Under the pieces are notes generated by a model. That model was not told where the DNA came from and did no database searches. It was given only the letters and a program-made list of their open reading frames with translations. Both the position numbers and the translations under genes were made by a program. This document shows, in pieces, positions 12,992 to 26,600 of a stretch of 64,000 bases of DNA (positions are counted from its first letter, which is position 1; every line of letters starts with the position of its first letter). Origin of the DNA: Dirofilaria immitis (Eukaryota > Nematoda > Chromadorea > Rhabditida > Onchocercidae); NCBI GenBank assembly GCA_024305405.1, contig JAKNDB010000087.1, forward strand, positions 8,744,501 to 8,808,500, in the 5' to 3' direction.

Positions 12992-15900
12992 ATGGATTCG
13001 GAAGAAGATAGTGACGAAATTTATGATGAAATTGATCGTCATCACATGGCATTAGATATGTCTGATAATGACAAGAGAGATGGTATGATTCGAAGGCCAG
13101 TGGAAGTATTAAACATCGAAGTAGACTCTTCTAATGATGATAATGGTGATGACGAGTACTATTATGATAACGGAAACGACGAAAATTCTTTTTCGGATTC
13201 TGACGAAAACAACCTAAATAATTTCGAGAACTGTAAGTTCTTTGTTGTGATTAGCAAGATCTTTCTTTTATATTTCTTTTCCAGTAATCATCCTGAGTGC
13301 CAAAGTTTTATGTAGATGATGTGTCTTTAGAAGAAATTTAAATTCTTCGCTTTATCATCTCTAAATAATAAGTGGATTAAAGTTTAATCATAGTAAAAAT
13401 ATGATTTGATTCTTAAATGAAAAAGAATTAAAAAGAAGAAAGGGAATTGGAAGAGGAAAATCATGATAAAAATGAACTAATAGTCTTTATTTCTTAATTC
13501 ACTTATTATTTAAAGAGCATTCATCATAATTTGCAACAACCATATTTAGGAAATCTTTGATGCTGTAATTAATTACAGTTTAATTTAGTAAATCAGTTTC
13601 CTGATCTTTGAAATGACTATAATGCACGAAATCGGAGTTTATGATTTCAGTCTTACCCTCGGCCGATAAGTGGGGTAATGGTCGGAAAAGTTTCTATAAT
13701 ACTTCTTATATCGACGAGGATTGGGGCGGCATGAATGAAAAAGAAGCAGAATTAGCTGAATTGGAAGAGGAAGATGCCATTGCAAGGCAGAAGAAATTGG
13801 ACGCTGTTCTTGGCTCCTTGCCAACGCAGTTCGAGGTTCGTATCAAAACAAAATCTGAAATTCAGACTAGGTTAATTTGAATATTCTATTCTCTACATTT
13901 CCAGATTGAAATCCCAAAAAGGAAATTGCTCTTGATCTGAACGAACCTCAAAATATTGAGAGCATGACAACGGAAGAACAATACGAATATTTTTAAAAAT
14001 TAATCCTGACTTGAAACAAATATTCAATGAGTACCAAACTACGGCAAGATTTTTGAACAAATTTGAATCATTAATTAGCAATTAAAACAATTTTTGTATA
14101 AGAAATTCTTTATACGTTTTAATAACAAATGTTTTTGAATGATAATCATAATGATTCACTTATATTATTCGGAATATTTCCTGGAAGAAAAACATTGTAA
14201 AAGTATGATGAAATGTGATAAAATGGATCCATCACAAGAAATTTTTTCTACTTTATATTGCAACTTGATTATAACAGTATTTCAAAAATTCGAAATATTT
14301 CTTATTCATCGAATTTAATTGTCTTGTTTATAGAGAATATATTTTTAACTGATGTGCTTCCTCTTTTAAATTTGGCTCATTCAATAAAACGCTTTCGACC
14401 AGGCTTAGTGCTGGAAAAGCAACTACTTCTTGCGGTTAACGTCTTTTCAAGGTAACATATTACTATTTTTAGGCGGCTGTTGTATTTAAAATCGTGAGTC
14501 TTATTTCTTTCAAGAATGCCATTTTATTTTCTTGCTAGTTTAGTTTTGTATTATTGTCATTTTAAAAGAGTTAAAAGTGAAAGCTTGGAAAAGAAAGTTC
14601 ATGACATTAGGAATATCCGTTGGTTTTTTCATTTTATGTAAATTGTATTATATGAGTTACTTGTTATATTTTAATCAAAAGATTAGAAAAAAAGAAAAAT
14701 TTTTCTGGAAAGCTAAAACTTTTCTTTCATTTCTTTCTGATTTCAAGGAACGAGGAGAGCATTTAAAAAAGTGGAAGAGGTTCGTATCAGAAGTTAGAGC
14801 ACATTTCAATTTTTTGGTTAATTTTATAAACTATAAAATGAAAACTAGTGAAGATTTTAGATATCAGTAAAATTTTAAAGCTTGTTTATCAATCTTTCAT
14901 TAGCTATTTACATGATATTCCTATGTGAAACGACTCGACTTTTATGAGCAGTTGAGATTAATTCAAACTATGTTCTTTAGATACTTAACCAATTTATTAT
15001 TTACACTCCACATAAAAATTGCCGGAAATTCATATCAAAAGCTCCTAAATTTATCGATCATCCTGTTCTGCAGACTATTCCAATTCTTCAAAAAGTAAGT
15101 CTTTTATGATGCATTTTTGTCAATATTAATAAAAACAAGGTTGGATAACTTCAGTAGTTGCTATTCTCAGGTTGGAAATTTGAATTGCATATTGAATGAT
15201 AGTATGCGTGTGCTCCCAAGTAACATCTATTTTGACATCTGTGTTTATTAGTTCTCTACTTTGCTTTTATAAATCTTTTAGACACACCATATTTTATCAT
15301 TTGTTTCAAACCGTATAATATGTCATAGGAAGTATTTACCGTTATGAATTTCCTTGAAAAACACAGTGTCATTCTCCGGAAAATAAGAAATAGCGTTAAA
15401 TCAAGCGATTTCGAGAATATATTGGACCCATTCCCAACAGTAGAGTTTTTACGAAAATCGAAAATTTCTAAGAAAACCAAGGAAAATGAACAATTATTAA
15501 TCGAAGAACATGAAAAAGGCGATGAACTTAAGATTGCAAATGATAGAACAGAAGAAGGGATTGTGAAACGTTTAATAACGGACCAGGTTAGTTTGATATG
15601 TGATTAATAATTTTGTGCCAGATTTTCGTAAGGTTTTTTCAACAGTATTTGTCTGACTAATTTCTAGTGATATAATTGCTTTGTTTGTTCTAGAAAATCT
15701 AAAAGAAATAATCATTTTTCTGCAATTTCAAAAATTGAATTATCAGCAGTAGTGATGTCAGTTACAATTTATAAATATGAGGTGCTGTGGTCTTTTTCAT
15801 ATTTATTTACTTTATGCATTTAGATTGAAAAAAATAAAGGTTTGCAAAATAAGCGGAAAAAGGAACACAACATTCACGGGTCAAGAAGAGGAAACAATTC

Positions 15901-16022
15901 AAGAAAGCGTTGATCAAAAACATTCACAAAAAGCAGATGCACGAAAGGAGTTGATTCCATACGGAGGCGAAACTCGAGGAATCAGAGCATCGACTGTGAG
16001 AAGTGTTAAACTAAAAGCTTAA
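12992..16022 (+). CDS. UTP3: UTP3/SAS10 small-subunit processome protein
   Basis: Nucleolar U3 snoRNP/processome component needed for 18S rRNA processing (family knowledge). Recognised exons: 12992-13232 (acidic N terminus), 13651-13835 (WGNGRKSFYNTSYIDEDWGG, as in human WGQRKKLYYDTDYGS), 13905 to about 14080 (TTEEQYEYF, INPDLKQIF), about 14334-14452, about 14982-15094 (LTNLLFTLHIKIAGNSYQK), about 15330-15588, and about 15824-16022, ending in the Sas10 C-terminal block (GETRGIRAST then VKLKA, human SGIRAGVKKSIKLK). The Sas10 C-terminal basic segment is present but split over three frames. Apparent one-base losses lie at 13916-13920, 13989-13999, 15037-15040, 15857-15861 and near 15928-15932, all in A or T runs. 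The junction after ~14080 is unresolved. Either the assembly is indel-prone here or the copy is decayed; the identity is clear. Confidence 0.85.
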
Positions 16023-17589
16023 AGAAATGAATCCATTTATGTTTTTTAATATTAAATGATTTTCCCTACTTTTGAGACTACCACATTTTCTTCAGATTTT
16101 ATTGACAATATTGACTGTCATTAAGTTATACTATTAATATAATGAAGTCTGAAGTAATGAGCTTCATTTCACTTTGTTTCCATTTGTTTTGCTTTTCTTT
16201 GTATTCACAGCCATTAAAATTCTTTTACGGCGGAACTATTAGTAGATTAGTACTAGCGTGAGCTGCATCTTTTCAGATAAAAAAAAAAGTGTTATATTTA
16301 TGCGAAAGAGTAGAAAATCACCGAATCATATTTTTCTTTCCCTTGTCTTGGGTTGAATTATCTCTTTATATGCATATTCATCTAAAAAATCGATATTTTA
16401 CAAATTTATTTTTTTCTTATAAATTGGAAAATTAAAACGGAGGATAGTCATAGGTATTCAACGTCTATTTCAAACGGACAAAAAGTGCTGGTAATTCGAA
16501 ATGATGTGAGGATAATATATAATATGGACTCTAAAAAAAAAAAAAACTTTTAAATCGCTATGTTTTCCATAAAAGATGAACTATGAAAATCTCTGAAAAA
16601 CTGATTGCAAAAAGAATTATCAAAGAAGCATAGTACAACAGTGCTTAGTATAATTTCATCAAGTTCAAATTAAAATCATCTTCACTCCGGAGATTCAACT
16701 AAGAGTTTTTATGATTTAGTTAAATCATTAGTGAAATCCATATATTAAGGCTACTACATATGTAAGTGAAATGTAAAATCATATGATAATTTCTCAAAAA
16801 CAAGCAAGGCATTATAATAATATATGAGCACATAAAATCATACGATAGCATTAAGGTAAAGATTCTAGTATAACAAATAGGTGCAAAAAGATGTTATCCT
16901 AAATTTCTTTCGTCGTAACATATTACTAAATGATTGAAGCTCTAGGAAACAATCAATAAAATTAACTTCCAGTATGAACCCTCTCGAAGAACGCTGCAGC
17001 ATTCGAATAGTGGCAAAATTTTCCAACAAAACTTACCAAACAAACAGAACTTTGGTACAAACACATATAATACAAAGAAATGCAAACAAACAATTGCAGT
17101 AGCGAGAGGAAATAACGGACAATAACAATGCTTCACACATTGGCATATCATTTATCACAATAGTACATCGAATTGTACAATGTTTCAGAAGTTGAAAATA
17201 ATTATAAAACAAACTACGACGGCAATAAATAGACAAATTGAGCTGACAGTGAGCTTAAAATGCATTCTGATCTTTTGCAATCTCCATTTCAGATGCAAAT
17301 CTGACTTTACGACATGCACCAACAATCTTTTAACAAAGGCATATGAAACAAACAATACATCATCAAGATGAACTTTATTTCTTATGAAGCCATTTATAAC
17401 TGTAAGGTGAAGAATTGCAAGCCTGCGAATGATAATACGAAGGTACTATTAGCGATTTAATTTTATCCATCAATTGATTCATCTAGTATTTTAAAAAATT
17501 CATCCAACATCATCAAGTTTCAGAAATCAATCATTTCATAAAAGGATACTAATGACAGAAATAAACTCAAAAACGACGAACTGAACTGT
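16023..17589. other. Convergent 3' spacer between UTP3 and mel-11
   Basis: The two flanking genes converge here, so it holds both 3' UTRs. AT-rich with an A-run at ~16530. Open frames on the minus strand at 16942-17236 resemble no family and have no splice or homology support. Confidence 0.5.
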
Positions 17590-17676
17590 TCATTTGGATA
17601 GCTTTGATATAACGCGTATCAGCGCTCCATTTTCTTCTTTTAATTTTTGATTGTCCGCGCGTAGATGCTCCAATTG
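17590..17676 (-). CDS. mel-11: Alternative terminal exon B of mel-11 (distal zipper)
   Basis: Phase-0 exon after the acceptor AATTATAG. It encodes 28 residues containing LKEENGALIRVISKLSK then stop, almost identical to the C terminus of human MYPT1. This is the ancestral-looking ending; exon A keeps the zipper core and replaces the last residues with an extra tail. Confidence 0.88.
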   Translation of the reverse strand, partial: QLEHLRADNQKLKEENGALIRVISKLSK

Positions 17677-20600
17677 CTATAATTGGCATATTTTAATCAT
17701 CTATTTGAAAAAGTCCCTTCATTAAAATTTAAGAAGGTGAGTAATCTTTAATCAGACTACAAGTTATTGGAAAAATAAGTACTTTCAAATATAATATCAG
17801 TAATAACACATATAACAGCAAAATTATTTGCAAAATAAAATTCATGACACTATTCAAATTCACTTAAATACGGGATATCAGCTAATTTATGTCTTCATTT
17901 TTATTTTCTAGAGTAACAGTTCATTTCGACTGATAAATGAGCATCAAATCGAAATCTGTTGAGCATAAAACGCTAAAAACGTTCTTGCATAGGCAAGTGA
18001 ATTTGTGAAAACTTTGTATTTGACTTATTTGGAATATGACTAGCTCTTTCAAAAATGGAAATAGACATTCACTCCACCTCTGAATAGTCAAAAACTAACT
18101 ATAGGGATTTAAAAATAAATACGACAACTGGGAAACCAAGCTTTACAGAGCATGAATAATATCCTTGATTATATTATTAATTATTTGCCTGAAATAATGC
18201 AGTTAGATTCACCGCAAGCCAGAATATAAATAAAAGTGCTATTGCTTAGAATATGTCATATCGGAACAAAATCATTTAATCTAGAAATTTTTGAGAATAT
18301 ATTTACCAGATTTTTTCGTCAAAGCTGCAAGAAACTTTAAGCAATATTCTCTGTAGATATTAACAAAATACAACAATTTATTTCGAGATAATGAAATATC
18401 CTAAATGAGTGGAGAAAAGACATTCTTCACTGAAATGTGTGTGATAGTAAGATATTCCTATTCTTTCTTCAAGTACTTATAGCATATTTAAACTTGTATT
18501 ATTATGTTCATATCTTCCAGTTTTTATGAACAGTTTTAGTACCGTTTATCAAAATCGGCGTTGTTCACGCCACATATCCGTAATTTGGAATACTTGGTAT
18601 TTTAATGTGCTAATAGGTTCACGAATGAGCAAAACATATAAGGTTATAAAAGCGAAAAGGCAGCCGTAAGAGAAACAACAGCATTGTTAGCCAAGTGCAA
18701 CCCAAGTTAACACTACCGAGGCCAAATTGGTGTACTTTGTTGCCGACTCATTTTAGATAATACACGAATCAGTGCTTCGTTTTCCACTCGTAACGACTCA
18801 TTGCTTTTCTCCAATTTTTTCAGTTCCTAAGTTAACATAAACTTGTCTTTAATATCTTAACTGATAGCAGTCAAAAAGGTTTCTAAAAAAGTATAAAAGT
18901 ATAATATCCAGTTTTTCAACGAACTGAAAAAAGTTTAATAATCACTCCTTCAAAGAATCAAGGAAAATTCAGTATTCAATTTTTCACGAAACCATTTCAT
19001 TTATTCTATACTGAATCTTATAACTCTCAGCTGCTGACACTCAAGCTAAGTGTCTTTGTTGCTAATATGAAACATGCTTAAAATACACACCATTATAAAC
19101 AATAATTAATGCAATCCACACATCTCCAATTTTGCAATTCATTATCAAACCCAATTCTGATATTCAAGAAACTTGTAAATTATGTGATAAAATTTGTGTG
19201 AAAGAAATGAGGATAGAGATAGACCGCAAGATATCTCGAAAATCAAATATAGCTTTCCAAAACTATGACAAAAATCTTCAAGTTTTTATGGATAAAATGA
19301 ATTATAGTAAGAAATGACCTCAATTTCGTACTGCATTTCGGCAATTCGTTGTTCATAGTTATTTCGTTCACGATCGTTCATTGATGTTGATGATGAAGAT
19401 TTGTTAAGCGACGGCAGTGATGTAAGCCGTCCCCCGACACTATATTTCAATAATGAAATGTTGTTTGCTGAATTCGATTTCTGAAATTTGAACAATACTG
19501 AGATAATGTGATTAATAAAAACACTGTTTCAAACTAAAACATTTCATAGAACGATTAAAAGAAAAAAACTGCTTAACTTAGTTAACATCATAGGAATAAC
19601 TTAATAAACCGAAGTAATAATCATTACAAAATATATGTCATATTCTCTTGTAATCGTTCTCCAATGTTGCCTTTAAACATTATAAATTGAACTTATAGTC
19701 AAAAATCACGAACAAAAAATATTTATATTACGAATAACACTGAAGAGGAAAAAATAATTTCAGTCACAAATGGAATATTAGGGAAAGAGAAATAAAATAC
19801 AACCAAAATAAGTGACTTCAATCATGAATGGATAGCAAGAAATGAATAGGAGGAAACATAACAAGGGAAACCAATAATATCCAATATCTTCATTAATTTA
19901 ATTAAGTACTAGATATATACCGAATCGCTGCTATCTAGTACAAATAGTTTGAAAAATGAAATCCAATATTTAAATTTAAAACAAATATTCAATAAAAAAG
20001 ACAACTTCTCTGTCAATTTAATTCATTCTTAAATACATGAACATTGTGCCTATTTCCATCACTTATAATTAAACAGAAAAACCTCTAATGACAGCTCTTC
20101 AATCCGGCGCCGTAATCTATCCGTTTCCTGCCTTTCTTTTTCATATAATGTTTTATAATCCATAGCTGATTCCTGACAGTTCGCTCTACTATTAGGTATT
20201 TGAAATGAAGGTATTGTAGTTGTACTTCCACCAATATGTGTCGAATTGGTCTAAAAATGTTAAATGGCACAAATAGAATTCGCAGTTCGTTAACAAAATG
20301 AGATAACTTTCGTGTCCTAAATCGGAACTTTCGTGTCCTAAATCTTAACTAATATTTTCAGGAATAACTAATTGTCGTCATACTGCGACCTGAAACACAT
20401 TGACGGGTGATATTCTTCTAACTGTATGAAGTTTCATTTAAAATAGAATCAATAAAAAGTAAACAGAAATGAGTATATAGAACCTGCCAAGTGCACAATC
20501 GTATGGTGCACAGTCTAAGTTAAGTTGAAATTTTATACAATTATAATTCTTTGAGAAAATGAATTTGAAATCTTTCAGTAACGGAAATAATCTTTTAAAT

Positions 20601-23600
20601 TGTTCGAGTTGATAAATATTGCAAATATATTTATCATTTCATTTCAAAATGATAATACATACTTGGGAGGTCTTTACTTTGCTGGTAAGAGCAGCTTGAT
20701 GATTATAAACAGTGGTCGTATGAACACTATCTCTAAAACTGTAGGAAGTAGTGGCAGTAACAGGATTCAGAAGATCAATGTTGGCAGGCGATGATGTAAT
20801 GGTGCTAATTAAAGATTTGTCACCACTAATTTTTTGAACTGAGTCATCCAGTGCTTCCTCGCTCTGGAGATCGTCAATTCGGACTGGACCTGTTACACGC
20901 CTTGTTGTCCTCGGAGCCTGTGGTAAAAAATGCATCTCAAATTAACATCCCAATATCTTTAAAGACCTAGCAATAAATCAATTTTTGAAAAACAGTTTAA
21001 AAAAATCAATCAGAGCCATTTAATACAAAATAAGCTTTGCTTACTTGTGATCGACGACGAACTACAGAAAGCGACTGACTAGAAGAATATGTCCTGGTGT
21101 CAAAGTCTTTCCTTTCCTCCCCAACTCTTTTTTCATTCTCATGCAATGGAGTGGATTCCTATAAAATTACGACGCTTTTTAAAAGTCAGTAAAATAATAA
21201 TAGCAAATCGCTTTAAAATTTTTGCAAAATTCCACTAGTTATCCTATTTGTCGTTTCAGCATTTCAGATACGAGCAATGAACAAAGAAATAAATAAACAA
21301 AAAGCAATTCCATTTCAGTATAGATGATATATGAAATGAAGATTTAATGCTTCAAACTGTATCATATTTATAATCTAGTTTCTAAACTAGCTCATATTGC
21401 TTCAACAGAATTGATTAAAAGGCATTTCAATATTTAGAAACTATGACAATATATGCCGCTTAAGAGTTGCTAAGCAAAGCAGTTCAAAATACTTTTATTA
21501 CCATCCATCATTATTAAATTTATCAGTAGTAATATAAAAAATAACTGATCATACTCGTGAAGAAGAAGAAGAGCTTTTTTCGTTCCTTTGTATTTCATTT
21601 CCTTTTTCTTTCTCCTTATCATCACGTCGAACAGTCAACGTTGTGGCAACGCGTAGCTGCTCTCGAGTTACTCCTTGAGTCGATCTGATATGCAATCACA
21701 TACTTATCTATTTTTTAAATTTCGATGATTAGAATGGTATCCAGTTCATAGTGCATTATTCTCTATATTTCTCTATATTTTCTTTATATTAAATGCCAGT
21801 GTACATCAAATTCAATTATTGTATTCTTTTTGCTTTTAGCTCAACTTTTTCCTTAAAATCTATAATATTATATAACTTTGGCAATTTAGCTTTTCATATA
21901 TAGAACCTGCGAGAGTCTCTTTGCCGTTTTGCTCTGCTTCGTCGTTCAGCTTCGCTTTCATTTGGCATGTTTGGTTCCATTGGTGGTGTTGCAAGTGATC
22001 CCCTTAAATAAAACACATAATTATACGTAGTACTAACAATCCATCAACTGACCCATCTAGAAAACAATAAATTTTTACTTTGGAAAGTCATTTGGAATTC
22101 CGACAACGTATTGACTTCAAAACATTTAAATCTCAAGGTTTTTCCCAAATAAATCTACAATTTGAAGGTAAAGGCCAATCCAGATTAAGGCAAAAAAATT
22201 TATACATTTCTGCTAATATTGATTAGATCTAATCATGAAATACTCCACCAGAAAAAAATATATATATGATAAATAAAAATAGGATAATATCATGCAATAG
22301 TTAGACTTCGAACCAAACAAATTAAAAGTACACAAGTATGTTAAATTAAAAATCAAAAATTTAACAGTATATGTTCCATACTATGTCGACTGAATTCTTC
22401 CTTCAAAAAAATGCTTTTTCTGACTATATTTTGGACAGCTGAATACCTATATCAAGTCTATTTCAATTTAAAATCGCAAATTCTAACATTTATAATGGTA
22501 CTTGACTTTTCTCATTCATTAGTGAGAAAGACAATGATTATGCAAAGTCAGGATACAGCCCAATAAACACTTAAAAACTTAGAAAAATAACGCAGATGCT
22601 CATTATTTAAGATAAGATCAGTCCAAGTCAATAACAGCTTAAAATATATATCAACACTAAATACTATATTTCCAATTTTTTTTTATCCAGTTTTTTGAAA
22701 AAGATGTTATTTAATTCTAATCGCCTCCTTCATCTGCAATTTCGTTACATATTACGAAATAAGGAAAACATGGTAAAAATTACCTTTTATAAAAGCTTTC
22801 ATAGGGTTAGCTGCAGAAAAACTAATTTCAAAAATACTTGAACTCTAAAGCATTGCAATTTTAATTCAAAAACAATAGACAACAAACAAAAAGAACAAAA
22901 AGATATGAAGCACCTTGACAAAGATGATATGGTAGTCTGCAATGAACAAGCATTCCTTATTGGTTGAATTTTATTCACTGTGCTGGTAGCAGCCTGTCGT
23001 ACAGCAGCCTGGAAATGCGCAAAAGCCGGATGCAGTGGACCTTTGACTGCCGAACTACGATACAAAGGCATCCATGGAACAGGTGTTGCTCGTTGTAAAT
23101 TGACACTAAATTGTCGTTTCTTTTGAAATAAAAATCAAAATCATGTATACGAAAAAGTTGGTAGTTGGAAACAGAAACATGCTATGCCATGCGGCAAAAT
23201 AAATTTCATGCAAAGCAATGAATATAATATTAGTTTAGGGAAAAGATTAGTAAAAAATAACCTGTATTTCTACTATAGTCACTTCGTAAAAGAGCAATGT
23301 TTATCTTTTTTTTTTCATTTATCGAAGAATTATAAAGTTATGTTGGATATCTCGAAAATGAACAAAGATTTCCTACGTAATATTTGGAGAGAAAAAGTCA
23401 AGCTGAGTAATTAAATCGAATTTCTTGACAACTAAGGTGAAATAACATCCCAAACCTCAGCAAGATCATAAATACAATGAATACCAAAGAAACTGCTCAA
23501 AAATGTGAAGCAGTTAAGCTCAAAGATTAATATCTGCTTAAAATAACTGCATAAAGATTAGTATTAAAAACTGATATTCCAGCTCTTCACCTTCAAAAAT

Positions 23601-26600
23601 TAAATGACTTGTTAGAAAGAATTTGAGAGCTTTCAGCAAATAGCATATGCGAAAATATGCGAAAATAAATTTTTAACGATCGTCGTCCGAAACAAGACAA
23701 TAAATTTCTTAAAAATTTAATGGTTTTTGAAAATAATATGTGAGAAAAAAAAACGGGAGCTCTCGAAAATGGAAGTAACAAAGACATGGAGAAGAGAGAA
23801 GAAATATTCTTCAAAATATGTAAAGCTTTGGTGCCCGTTGTAAAAAGTGCAAAGTTTCTCGTCGAAATCATGAATGAATAAAAATCCGAAGTTAATAAAA
23901 ATAATAACTTACGATTTATTGAAACGAGCCGATGACTCTAAGGATGCTGTTGTTGTTGTAAATTCCTTTTCTGCAGAATGCCCTTTGAGCCATGATTGAT
24001 TTTGCGATAATGCAATCGACGAATTAGAATCATTACTCGCAGATCGTGACGTCAGACTACTCTAGAAACATTTTTTGGTCTATAAAACTAAGAAATGCTG
24101 CAGTTTGACCATTACAAAAACGAGTGATGTATAAACTAATTCACAGATATATCTATATAGATATATCTCTAAATTTATATAAATCGTCCATTTATTCATT
24201 TATTTAACCTCAACTTCCGCGAATATATAATGCAAAATTGAAAGAAAAGGAAACGATGATGTCGTAAAAATAAGAATGAATAAGAGGAAAGATTAATGGT
24301 TAATGTGAACTACACATTTTGCAGAAGAATTATTTTATGATCGTTCAATATTAGTACTTGTTATCATAACAAATAACTTCACAGTAAAAATTTACTATTT
24401 ACAAGACTGCCATTATTCGGTCAATTAAAACAATTCAGTACTGACATCATAATTACCGTTATTCTAGAAATTAATTTCGTTTGATCAAACTAAAATGATC
24501 CGAATTTGATTTTTGAATTGAATTCAAATTCAGAAAAAAACAGTACGATAACATTTGGTAACTTCCGTTTCGATGGAGTGATGCATTTTAATAAAACTCA
24601 CGATGGTTGTAGAAGATGAAGGGAAGTTAAATTTCGCATAACTTCTGAAGAAGTCTTCGGCTCGTTTATGCACGATGAAACAGGAGCAGCAGGAGATGGG
24701 ACTGTCGCAGTCGCAATCCGTATCAATCTATCCTCTATTGCCAAACTTTGCTTTTGATCAGACTCGGAAGTAACTGATTCGAGTGCAGATGAATCATCTT
24801 TATCCGTACCGCTACTCTTAGATTCAACTATCGAAGTACTCTTTTCTTCGCTACATTCTTCACTATTTGATTTGGAACTCGATCTGAATTGTAGCACAAT
24901 CTAATTCTATATTTACGATAATTATTAGAGAAAAAAATTTTTTTTTGAAAATGAGAACTGTAAACTGTAATTAAAATACTGCTTTTTAATACATAAGACA
25001 TTATTTTCAACTCCACAATTACCAACTATTTATGTTATTTGTTTGTTGTCTAATCAAAATAATTCTAATAATTTTTTTCTTTGAGCTCGATATGATATAT
25101 TTAAAACAAAACATAAAAAATATTTTATGTATAATTTCCGCACGAATACTCTATACTTAACAAGCAAATTAGGAAACCTAAACTAACTATACTTCTGATA
25201 AAAACGCACCTTTCTTCTTCAGAATGAGACTCAGAAATGTCAAGTTGCTGTTTTGTAGGGAACGGCAATCGAATTTCAACGGATGGAGATGGAGACTGAT
25301 TTTCAATGATGAATGAGTAATCACCATCTTTAAGCTCTTTTTTTCATCTTGTTCGTCCAATTTTGTTTTCTTTGTCTTTTCTTCCGTAGACATTCTTAGA
25401 ACAGAAGTCGTCGAACTAGCTCTAAAAGTTTATAATAAAAAAAAGAAAAATATCAAGTTCAAAATTCTAGAATATCTTTCTCTTAATCAAATTCTAAAAA
25501 AATCAAATCAAATTCTAAAATATCTTTCTCTCAATAGCACTTAAAACTGAGACAAACAAATTAACGATTTGAAGGAAATGGCTTAAACAGTATAGAAAAG
25601 TTCACGATTAGCAATTCTGCTCAAATTCTTTTCCGGATAAAAGTTAGTACCTTTTAAGTGGTGTATTAGAATGTAGCAACACATTAACAGAATTGTTAGA
25701 AGTCAATCTCAATTTTTCTTGCATTCCTTCCAAGTATTCAACAATATCTTTATCAGCAACATTCAATACTGTTTCACCCTGTAAGCACAGAAAAGTCAGT
25801 GCAATTTAACTCAACAGTTGTTCACTTCAGCTGCTAAAGATGGAAGGTGACAATCAGACATGTTAACTGATTTAATTTACGAACTTAAAATAGATATTTG
25901 AATCTTGAATTAAACTATCTTATGCTGCTTTACGTTCATCTACTTTATTGCTGTTACGCTAGATTTTTCACATAAAATTAGCTTAGACAACTAAATGCTT
26001 CATAATATAGCACTAACATTATTGGTGAGCTCGGAGAAAGAAGCACCATTTTGAATAAGAATAGCAGCAGCTTCATGCTCAGCCCAATGTGCAGCAGCAT
26101 GAAGCGGAGTCCAGCCATCACGATCACGACAATTCACATCAGCACCAGCTTTAAGCAATAAGCTCACTACATCGTTATATCTAAAAAATTTAAATGATGA
26201 TATTTCTAGATGGCAAGTCATGCGTAAGGAAGAATAAATCAATAGTAGTAAAAGAAAAAAGATATGCAACAATAATTCAAAAATAACGAAAAGTTACAAT
26301 ACGAATGTGATCTAAAAATTAAAATAATGACCACAGTATAGGCGAGAAGGGTAAAAAAAGATGTTTTCACGAAGACCGAGCTATAATATTGACTGCGAGA
26401 ACTAAATATGAAAGCAGTCAAGTACCTTTATCTGCATTTGAAGCAAAATAAGCTTAAATATCGAAAATATGTAATTTTTGGTCGGAAATATATTTTTAAT
26501 ATTTATTTTTCTGAGAAACCGACTTTTTATAATGAAACGAATAGAAACCCTTTCGCGGCTGCAACATGAAGTGCTGTAGCACCAGTTCGAGAATGCGGAT

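Noticed and set aside
13905..15932. Programmed frameshifting in UTP3
   Set aside because: The breaks are at several unrelated A/T runs, are matched by similar breaks in neighbouring genes, and lack a slippery heptamer plus structure. Assembly indels explain them more simply.
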